64,000 bases of DNA from Lottia gigantea (Eukaryota > Mollusca > Gastropoda > Lottiidae): NCBI RefSeq assembly GCF_000327385.1, contig NW_008707617.1, forward strand, positions 1,126,298-1,190,297. The letters are read 5' to 3'. The notes beneath the pieces were generated by a model. That model had not been told where the DNA came from and ran no database searches. It saw only the letters and a program-made list of their open reading frames with translations. A program made the position numbers and the translations under genes. Shown here one piece after another: positions 48,501 through 60,500 of the stretch (position 1 is the first letter of the stretch; each line of letters begins with the position of its first letter).

Positions 48501-51500
48501 AGTAGGTACTAAACAATACAGTGATTATAGCGGACACGACTGGAATTTGTACGAATTGATTACTATTGACCAATATATTGTGTAGTACATCTTACCTAAA
48601 TGTGAACCTTGCTGTGAACTTCCGGTATGCCGGAAGTAATCTACTGCTGTCTAAATGCGATACATAGGAAGAACATGTTATTCCCATAGTTTCAGAAAGC
48701 AGGTTACATGGTGAGCTAATTAAAGTCTGACATGCGATTTTGATTTCTGATCTTGACAAGCTATTGACAAGATGAATCAAATTAGTATTATAAAGTACGT
48801 TTCTGAAAAGCAATCTGTTACATTAGATGGGTCATTGAACACCTGATTTTACTCTGCGACTAGGATTCCCATGGACGAGACTTTCACTGAAACCAATCTT
48901 CAACCTATTAGTTATTAAATTCACAAGTTCAACTACAACTTTGATGGTTGTAGGTGGTGGTCTGGGAGCTTGGTTTCGTCGATTTCGGAGAGTTAACATA
49001 ACTAATAATGTACAGTTTAGTCATGTCTAATATCGTACTACCGTGTCCCTTTATTGAGATCGCTGTGTGGAATAGGCAACGAAAAGCAAGAGTCAATATG
49101 TCATTAGTTTCGAACACTGGAGATGAAAAATAAACAATTAAAATCACATAAAGAAAGCTGTCAATCATAAATACCAATCACGCCATAATAAATTATCTGA
49201 TCAATTCGATTGACTGACCACAGCAATTTTAGTGACAAATTGTCGTTCTGAAATCGATGTACTCTTAATATACTTAGAAGTTATACATTGTGGGAACGAC
49301 AGTAAAGTACAGTACAGTACAGTAGAAGTACAGTACAGTACAGTTCCCTACCGTACCGTACAGTTCCACAGTAGAAGTGTAGTACAGTAGCACTGAACAG
49401 TACAGTGCAGTAGAAGCGTAGTACAGTACCGTACCGTACAGTTCCACAGTAGAAGTGTAGTACAGTAGCACTGAACAGTACAGTACAGTAGAAGTGCAAT
49501 ACAGTACAGTACAGTACCGTACCGTACCGTACAGTTCCACAGTAGAAGTGTAGTACAGTAGCACCGTACAGTACAGTAGAAGTACAGTACAGCAAATAGC
49601 ACTCGAAGATCTTCAGGAGACTTTCGAATTAAAAGCAAGCAAAATTAACAAAAAAACAATAGATCTGTTGACAATCGAGCAGAAATATTTGATTTCGGTG
49701 TCATTTAGAAATTGGAAGGTGTTCTATTTGGTACACTTACCTGTTGCCTGGACTGTAGAGCGGGATCTTTTTGGTATGATGATTTACATCTATTTAGAGG
49801 ACTGGTAGTGGTGTCGTCGTTTAAACCTTTTCCTAAAGATATATTATGTCTTACACCATTTCTTGGATATCTGAAATATGTAAAGAACAACAGGGTAGGA
49901 TAATTTAGAAAAATTTGTCCACTGTGGTTTACAAGACCTGGCTAAAAGATAAGAGTTTTTATGCTCAAACTTATTTTGCTTCAATATTTCATCCACTCAT
50001 ACATGGATGTTGCATGGCTGCAATGTATTTTGGTTTCGAGAAAATGACTGGAAAAAGACACATAAACGAGCTATTTTGGGGCAAATTATCCAGTCGTTCC
50101 ACACCGCAAAAGCAAAATTTGTTTCTAACGCTTAAGATTTTCTCTTAAGAAGATTCAAAGCTCAGAGCACCTGCTAATCATCCCACTTATTGCCGAAGAA
50201 CGGATTTTGCGGGACTGATTGTTTAGTTATGTTATCCCAACGAGCCGAAGAGGAAAAATGTCCCTATTTTAATGAACTAATAATTTAGATGGCACAGATA
50301 ATTTTTCTACTTTTGACCGAATGTGATGTAATATGAACTGTTTTCAGAGTGTTATTTTTGGACGACAATCAAGGCCATCAAGTATTTGCATTCCACAAAT
50401 GAGTGTAATGATTTTATTAAGGAACGTCAGCATTATTTCCGTGATTTTTCTACCGATACAAATAATAAAATCTAGAAGCAATCGTGAAGAGAATTTTAAT
50501 ACTGGTAGTTGAATTCCATTGGCTTCTATGTATTCGTTAATGGAAAAGGTTACATGTCTTTTATTTGATAGTGGTGACTGTAAAAGACTGGAAATGAGCT
50601 TATTATAGTCTCGATCTTAACAGTTGAATACTTTATTTTAAAAGGATTGCCCGTTAACTTGAAGTACGGCTTCTTGATCAGAATTAAAACTTTCAATAGT
50701 CCACTTGTTCAATTTTCCGGTAGGCCCTACACACCATTGGAGGCGTTAGCCTTCCGAGACAAGGGTTACACTTAGGGGGCAGACTGACTCAATGTTGGGA
50801 CAAATGACGAGGCTGAATTCTACGTCAACTGTGTGGTGGGTGTCTTCTCTGAGAGGGTTTTGACTAGAATTTTTTTTTTTTAAATTGATTGATTTGGTGC
50901 ACCGTGACACATATTTTGAGGCAAAAACGTGTAAAACTATCAGTTCTTGAATTTGTTAAAAATAAAGTGCTGGTACAATTGGATGGTAAAAACCATTTTT
51001 CTAGGATAGCAAAAGATAACTTCACTGACGCCGCCACTGGTAACGTGTTATTTTCCTCGAAGTTCCCACCGTGTGTCATAATGAAAAAGGAATGAGCCGG
51101 ACGCCATTTTTCTAATAATGATGACGTCATTTCTAGTTTGACTGCAGAAATTCTTTTTTCGACCTGCATCGAGACCTTGTAGCACCACTGACAAAAGTGT
51201 GTAAACTTGGAAAGAAAATGTGTAAAGAAATAAATGAAAGCCATCGACCTAGTACGATTCTTTCAAAGTTAGACTAAAAACTTCTCAGCCAGCCCTCATA
51301 TCAAGCTAAGGACTTTTAATGAGCTATAAAAAGATATCTGGAGGATATCTAAGTGAAACTGGGAGACGGCTTATATTTTCTATATTTTCTAATACTCCAT
51401 TAAGAAATTGCTGTATAATACTAGACACAGTTTAATCTAATGATATTATTATATATATATTCTAGTTACAAAATATGACGATATACTCTCAATATTACCA

Positions 51501-54500
51501 CGATTAACTAAAATGTAACCCAAATGGCGATGAGAAGCCGCAGATACAGAAAACCTAAATTGTTATCATTAAAAATGTCGTCACTTCTACACAAATCTTT
51601 AGCATTTCCAATCATAGGAAGTTCAAAAGTGGCCGTGTTTGATTTAAATTGTTTGATACGTAGGTTAATACGATCAATAATCCCATTGACCTGTGATTGA
51701 TATCATTCAATTTAGATTTCTATTTCCAGATGAAAGGGATATTGTCATCGAATTATTCGTATTATTTAAAGGAAAAAAGAACGTTACCTCAGCTGGCTGC
51801 CTGTATCATTTTACAGAATCGAAATCCAACGTCGGGTTTGTTGATCTTTATCACCATTCTCTCAAGCAGAAAAGTCTTGGCAATAATGTCAGACTGTCAT
51901 TCTGAAAAATGATACTCATAGCCAACGTTGTCACGGTTGAACTTGAAATATCATTTTAACGGAAATCAAAGCTTATGAAGTTAACAAAGGACCAAACTAC
52001 AGAAATACTGGGGCAATTACTTTATAAGCATCCATCGATTCTACATCGAGAAGAGGGAACGCCTACCTTAACAACATTCGTTCAACGAAATATAGTCAAG
52101 TTCAAATCGTCTGATATATCACAATCCTTTTAACTTTTGTCGTGATAACAAGCTGATTGTGAAGAGTCAAGGGCATTAACTCAAACACCGTTCATTGAAA
52201 TATCGTCAAATTAGGATTCGTTCAAGGTCTTGAGGGATAGACTCCAGGTGTCATCATCCCTCAATGCCTATATACCAAGTTTCATCAAAATTGGTCTACT
52301 TTTTAGTATTATTCGTTATAGGAAATTTTCACGTCTTGAACTGTAGAATGACGGGCTACCCCTTGAAAGAACCGAAGTGTTCGTTATACCGCAAAAAGAA
52401 AGTATTATTAACTAATAATGCGAACGAAATATTGCAGTTAAATGTCCGTAATTTATTTAATTTTTACAAAGCGATAACGTACGGTTTGTTATCATATAAA
52501 ATTCTCGAGAATACTGGAGAAATAGAATTTCCTCGAAGTATAAAAAGTGACAGTATCAATGCTGCGGAAATTGGTTTATTCAATGTTATTGAAAGCATTT
52601 GAGTGCCATGATTAAACCGAGACTGTTTTTTTACTCTTGGGAATTATCGGTTTACTAACATTGATCTTTTAAGTGTTTAACATTAAGTTAAAAAGTGTTA
52701 TAGAGTCGTTCAAGGAAGGGACATCTAAAATTTTTTGAGAAGTAAAAAAAACTATCCCAAAAGTATTATATAAATATAGTGTGAAGTAGCTCTGTCTTGA
52801 TATTATTTATTTTAGCTTTGATATCGTATGGGGACACTTCTGTCTGTTTAGATAACGCTATTTAAAATGGTATTTCTTTGCTGTTAAATAGATACTTTCA
52901 ATTGAAAATTCTGTCTTGATATTAAATTTGTCTTTTGGGAACAGTCTGTTTGGTAGAGCAGCAAGAGATACTCGACATTAATAGTTCTGACAAGTTATGT
53001 CTGGATCCTGATGGTTCTGTCTTGACATTGATAGCTCTGTCTTGACCTTAATAGTTATTTCTGGACATTGATAGCTGCCTTGACTTTGATAGCTGTCTTG
53101 GCATAGATAGTTATGTCTGGATATTGATAGTTCTGCCTTTATTCAATAGTTGTCTTGACTTTGATAGTTGTTTAGCCATTGGTAGCTGTCTTGACATTGA
53201 TAGTTCTGTCTGGACATAAATAGTTCTATCCGAATACTATTGTTCTTGCAATGATAGATAAATAAACCAAATACTAACGATCCTTTGACTTCACATTGAT
53301 AGAAATAGATATATCTTCACATCTGTCATAGGTATAGGTATGTCAAAACTTTACACATTAGGAAATTTCTCTCTCGAGTACAATGATTTCTACGGCAAAG
53401 ATCGCCAAGCACTGGTTTGCCAAAGATCTTCCACCTAGTTTACTAGCTTTTTCCACGAGAAGAGCCGGTCGGTCAATCGATTGGTTGGACAAAATTCCTT
53501 TTTTTGATAGCCGAAAAAAGGGGTTAAAAAAGGGGGAATTTTTCTAGCGTGTAAGATGATTTCAACGTCAAAAGATCGATCACGGGTTTCGTGTTCCTAG
53601 AGAAGCGTCCCTCCAGTCGGTCGACGAATGATCTATGAGCACCAATTTAGAATAGTTATATAATTCCAATGATAGTTCCATCTCGACATTGATAGTTATT
53701 TCTGGATGTTGATTGATGTTCTGCTTTATGGAAAACGCCATTAAAATGAGTTGAAACCGACAAATATGCTTTATTTCTATCTTATAGAAATAAAGCAAAT
53801 ATAGAACACCATAAAGTCTAAATCTACCTGATAAAGAAAGTGCCTGTGGACACGATAGTTTAGTTCTAGTTCTAGTTCTAGTTTAGTATATATAGTACAG
53901 TCTTATCATTAATTCCAGCCACATATCATTCCGACTACAATCTCTATTCAACAGGAAATCACTCTATATTATCTTTAATTAAACTAATAAATATTAGCTG
54001 ACGTTAGTCCGAGCAACTCCTGAAATTGTTGTAGAAAAAGACGTTAAGGGGACAGATTCGCCATTTCCGGGGTGTTGATTGGGGTCTTGAATATATGTAA
54101 ATAGTACAAAAATCGAATGATTCCTTTCAAAATAATAGGAATTGAATGCTCTATTTCTATATATCACAGAGTTTCTTAAAAAGTCGTCTTTTTAACTTTT
54201 AAACGCAAATAATTTTGGACACATAATGGATTTGAAGGCTCAAATTTCGATGGTGAGTTGTGAACTCTATTACTGATTAGCTTTGCTAAGAATTTCCAGT
54301 CTTTATGACTAAGGTACGATCGGTAAAAAAAGGCTCACCTGTCCCTTTAAAAGAATTGTAAAGAAGTGTTCTTATGTACATCAAGGACAGTTATACATTG
54401 TGTTAATCTCAGCTCTGGGCTAGGTAACATAGCTCTAGTTTTTCCTCGGGTGAAATTAAACAAATGGTGGTGAGATAGAAACTTTGAAAGGATTAATCCT

Positions 54501-57500
54501 TAAATGCAACACAGTGCATTAAACCCAATCCATGCATAAGCATTATTAAGATTTTTGTAAATTGAATACATCCCATAATCGGATTGGTTCCCAATTGCAT
54601 CCCAATGGCTGTTTGAAATTAGACATTGAACAATTTCTATAGAGGGATATTAATACCAAGCCTTCACTGTATCGCATTGACCAACTGCGAGATAAATCTG
54701 GGTGGGTTTTAAATCCCAACCGCTCTAACCGCTAATACAAATACTACGAAACGAAACATTTCCAATTTAGCCGAATTTCTGGTGACATCAATGTATCATA
54801 CTAAGAGGGCGGTTGGAATTTAAAACACACACATATCGCTATGTATTTTGTAAATAAATTGCATTTGAAATTATTGAGGAAACGAATACCATTGTTGATA
54901 ATGAATCGATGGAGTTAACGTTCTTTCCTTTTATTATTATGATGATGAATGTTTAGCTTGCTTGACTAAACGGCTATATTGTGATTAATAACTAACACTT
55001 TCAAGCCATAACTTTGCTTCACATGTTATGATTTTTGCTATTAGAGAAACTCACAACGAAATCATCACAAAAGTCGGTTGACATATTCTCCAGTTTGACA
55101 AACTCTGTTAGATGTATAAAGCAGTATTGGGTCGAATATTCGGGGTAGTGTCCCAACCCAGTGAGTATGGGCTACGAAAATAATAATATAAGCTATATTA
55201 GTTAGCTATGTGAACGAGTTTTAAGATATTAATTGTTACAGTCCAATTTTAACAATGCTTGTGATTTGTTATCATGAACACCAATCTAAATAGTATTGGA
55301 TTACAATTTCGTCTCTTTTTTCTGATTTTTTTCAGTCCACGGTGTAATTTAAGAAGATTTCTACCATAAGCCTGTCCTGCGTATCATCTTACATCTGTTT
55401 CTTGATAAAAAAAAATAAATAAATAAAGAATTGTGGGATAGCGAAAGAGTCTGTAAAATAGGTCTACTTTGGGTTTCACTATCCCACAATTCTTTACTTC
55501 ATCAAGAAACTGATTCTACATGGTATGGTATAGAAGAATACGTCAGAAAACATGAAACACTTAGATCTGCATTTCATCATACTGAAAATCGTCCTGCGTT
55601 GTCATCGAAGCTTTTTGATAGGTTTTAATTTCAATTTTTTTGATTGGCGAAGATAAAATGACATTTAGTGAACTTTCAAAAGGTGTTGATTCAAAACAGA
55701 AATTGGAAATTTATATCGGTGATCGAATCATGGATTTTTCTATAAAACAAATTTTGTGGCATTTTGGAGAAAATGACACACACCAGAATCGTCATATACC
55801 ACACTTATACAACACAGACACTCAATTTAGACAGAAAGACATTTTTTCGGACTAACTGGATTTATCGTAAAAATGATCATCATTAATGATATGATGATAA
55901 TTACATTTAATATGAATTAATCACTGCCTTTTATCTTCTTATACTCAATGCTATCAAAAATCGCTTTTCTTCAATGATACATTGCAGATTATTTTGTCTT
56001 GATTGCTGATTAACCGTAAATCATTTATTTTAACATTCAAGCGCATTTTAAAGGGATCATTGCGCCATCCTTTTGATCAACCGTTCTTTATCCTTAGAAA
56101 AGGGATTTTTTTTAGCTAAGCCAATCAGTAAAAGTGTTCACAACTCAACGTCAAAATTTGAGCCTTCAAATCCATGTGTGTCCAGAATTATCCCCGTTTG
56201 ATAGTTAAAAAGACGGGTCGTCTTTTCTTGAGACACTGCCATATATAGAAATACGATGTGAAATTCTTAGTTTGATATATTTTTGAAGGAATTATGCGAT
56301 TTTCATACTGAAGACTATTAACATATATGCAAAACTCAAATCAACTCCTTAAATGGGGCATCTGTCCCTTTAAGGCTAAAGGGGAAATCAATGTGATATC
56401 ATTCATCAGAAATGCAAATCTCAAAACCAATACATCAAATAAGAGTAAAATACAAATCTAGTTCGATTGTTACTCTTATACTAGGATCTGAAGACATTTA
56501 TGATAAACACTTGTTCGAAATTCAACCAATCAAACGACTTGTCAGGTAGAACGATTGGGATATCTATTATTGCTTTGACAATTTCAGCTTTATAAATAAC
56601 AAGTTAATAAATTAGCTCACATACATGAGGACTTTTGATGGTGTATCAGCAATTTTGATGATTTTTTTATATCGACCAATCAAATCTTCTTTTTCAAATG
56701 GTTTGCATAGATTTAATCATTGCAGCTGATTCAACATTAATGGATGATCAAAATATCGAAAAAACTTTTACTTTGAACATTTTTACTTTTCATCCAATCA
56801 ACATTGACTAAATTTTATATTAAGTGGCTTACTTAATTGTTAAGAATTTCACAATCACACGACATTTGACTGATAGCTTGCGTTATTATCTGAGCAAAGT
56901 CAAAAGTGTTTTGAAATTTTTCTATATATTTTTAAGAGAATTGTAATATCAGCCTCAAAATAGTACTGCGTCAATAAAAATATCATAATTTGTAAGCACT
57001 TTCGTTTCTAGAAATTTCAATCAAAAAAGTCTTAACTTTGGGCTGAAAACTGTCCTCTATAAACATAACGTGTGCTCATGTTAATATTTTCATCAACACA
57101 AAGGCATTCTGAGTTTTGACAGTACTATTTTTAGGCTGTTATTCCAATTCTCAATAGAATAATGGAAAAAAAAACTTTTTACTTTGCTCAGATAATAGGG
57201 CCTATATTGTACGTTAAATCAGTATTAAGAAAATTTTAGTCGTTAAGAAGTTGGTGGTGGAGCTAAGCTGGTATATATAGTTACTGTTCTCCTAGATGAT
57301 ATAATTGCCCCTAAACACAAATAACAAATAAATCACTTATATATCAAATGATACATTTCTAAAAGAACAATTTACGCGTCACTTCATTTCATAATGTCCA
57401 TCAAATATTAATGATCCAAACGAACTTTAATGAAAAAGTTAATAAATTCCTTCCTCTGGAAATGACTTCTTGTCTAGACTATTTCATGACAAAATATGGC

Positions 57501-60500
57501 TAAATTCTCTTTATCTTTAAACGAAATTAAATATGTCTAATCACCCTTGATATGTTAAGGCCAATTATTTGATAATTCATTTGGACATTATGTCCGTCAT
57601 GAAAGATGAAGTACAAAAGCAAATTTGACTGATATTTGTTCAAACTGAAAGGGAAAACAAAGATAATAGATTGAGATCATTTTCGACCAATTTGACAACT
57701 TGTGGCTGATAAAAACAGGAACGTTGAGTTTCGTACTAATTTGATGAAAATGTTATGATGTGACCCTTTCGAACATTAATCTGCCCTTATTGGTGGCAAG
57801 CTGCACATTTTCTATCACCCTCTTGGGATTATATAGTCTACATAGCATTTTCAATATAAAAGGGAAGGGACAATTATTGTATTATGTATACATACAAAGT
57901 TTCATCAAATCCGTTAAAAACAGTAGATATTTATGGAAGACCAAACAGTCATTTGATGCTATGAGGGACAGGCGGGCCATTTTTTTGGCCCAACATGTAA
58001 ATAGTCTCTGAAACTAGATTTTTTTAATTGAGCTAATAATCTGTGATGTATAGAAAAAAACATATCTAGAAATAGTGAGACTAGTTTACAAGTATATTTA
58101 AAAGAATTATGTGATATTCGTACATTAATTCTGAAGACTAGTTAGATATATTCAAGACTAAAATCAATCCTTCAAAATGGCACATCTGTCCCTTTAAATC
58201 CTACTCTTTACGTTTCAAATTTCTCATCATTGATTCTTAAATGCCTGGTGCAATTGGTGTCCAAAATGCACATGGCACAATCCCTTCAATACCTACAAAA
58301 ATATGAGGAAAGTATCATAAAACTCCAATGTCAAATGGAAATGTAAATGCTATTTCTATAACAGGAAGAATTCTTCCTTTGTACTAAGAGGCAAAGTCGA
58401 AACAAACCCGTTACGGAATTAGGTCTGGCATTTGTCATATTTCTTATGTATATATTAATAAATAGTACGTATATTATTATCTATAATGATGTCAGATAAT
58501 TTATGTTAATATTTCGGTTAAAGAGTACTTACACACGCAGTGTTCTTTATATCGTAGAAAGTACCTTACATTATCTATTTAATTATCATTTATCATAATT
58601 TATGTTAATGTTGATCAGATTAATGTATATAATTCGGCCACACAGTACGACTATAAAAGTACCGTTGATGGCCAGTCTTATTAAAATTCGAATTTAGACA
58701 TTCCATTTGGGATCTAAAGACGGGCCTGTTGAACATTCGTTTGTTTGATGACACCGTCAGCCAATCAAATTTCTTCACTCTCCAACGCTGAGATTTTATT
58801 AAAAGTGTATTCCCAGAAGTATTAGACACTGAATTCTTCTTTTGTTCGCGTAACTAAATCCCTGCGTCGAAGAGGGCAGAAATTTGATTGGCTGGCGGCG
58901 TCATCAAACAAACGAATGTTCAAAAGGCCTAAATCTTACCTGAACTGGTCCAATTTTAATTAGACTGGTGGATGGTAATGTTTAGAAAAAGACAAACGGA
59001 AGCGACTAGGCTACAATTTATTTCGATTATTGCGTTTACTTGTAATGGCGTCATTTTGGTGCGTATCAACTCGTATGGAACGGATAATTTATAAAGTTAT
59101 ATATCTCAAGTGATGGAAATATCGGGCATTACGCACCGAATGGGCTCATTAGATGGAATAAGTGCACTTTGGAATATAGGAGAGCACTTGCCGCGACCTA
59201 CAACAACGACCTTATATTAGTAGAATTGCTTTACCAACATATAACAATAATAAACGTGAACAAAATAAAACGTCTACCAAAAGCGTCTACAAGGCAAGTT
59301 GCTGCGGGACATTAAAACAATTACCAGGATTTACTATACCACTAGAATTCGATTTTTATCTCTTGTCAATTCTGCCAAACATTGACAATAAATTGATCAC
59401 ATATTGGCTGGACACAGTCCCTAGTGAATCAGGAATTCTATGTGTTAGACAGCTGAGTTCTATCTAACCAGTTAGTCATAATAATCAAATAACTTACTTT
59501 TGTGTTGATGACATGTGCTTCAATTGTTTGGTACTATGCCATAATATCCAAATAACTCTGGAGTAACAGAAGATAACTATTATGGCGGGAATAGCAAACA
59601 GCAGACACAGTTGAAATACAGCATAAGGCAATCTTCCAGAATCTGGTATACCGGCATCTCCACATAGAGTTACCGTTACTGATGATACATTGTTATAGTA
59701 TAAATTGGTTTCTGTATCCTGAAATAATAACCAAATAGTTGTTCAAAACTCTTTTTTTTAACTTTTTTAATACCATTATTGACTAATCTATAAGGTCTCT
59801 TTTATACACTATACTGAATTTCTAGATTACCGTCAACGGAATTTATAGATTGTCTTCCACTTATTCTCTCAGATAGTTGCTAGATAATTTTTTTACTGAA
59901 TTTCTAGATTTTCTATCATCTACTGAATTTCTAGATTATCGGCCACAAAATTTCTAGAAAATCTTCAGGTGGTATTCTAGATTACAGTCCACTGAATTTC
60001 TAGATTACCGTTCACTGATTTAGAAGATCATCGCCCACTCGATCTAGATGATCGTCATTTTATGGACTATCGTATTTTCACCTTTATCTTAATATGTCCT
60101 TCAGAAAGATAGGGTTTATAAAGGGTTTGTTCTACTAGCTGGCCCTTGGGCAAATCTCAGAGATGTTTCCCGAATGATTGGTACCCATTTACATCTGGGT
60201 CTAATGGAATTATGAGTGAAGATTACATCGAGGGTTTCAAAAGTTAATACCGTTCATGTGAGTGATTCCGGAATACCTTCTGATTTAGTCCACTTTTTAT
60301 GTCTTGCAATCATCACGACTGGGGTCCGATTATGGTCTTACAGATGAAAAAAAAAGGATAGATTTAAATTGACTCTGAAACAAGACAGCTGTGAATAGTC
60401 TGGATGACAACACAGTCAACATCTTTATCAAAAGAGAAAGACTTCTTAGAAGGCCAAAGAAATCTTGAATGTTTCTTCAATACTTAATTCTCAATACTTA

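Noticed and set aside
49274-49638. Reverse ORFs of ~100 codons in the 'gtaca' satellite
   Set aside because: Low-complexity tandem repeat translation.
52264-52602. 112-codon + strand ORF with a true ATG
   Set aside because: Its start lies in a worn dispersed repeat, and I see no domain or splice context, although the tail is less repetitive than most.
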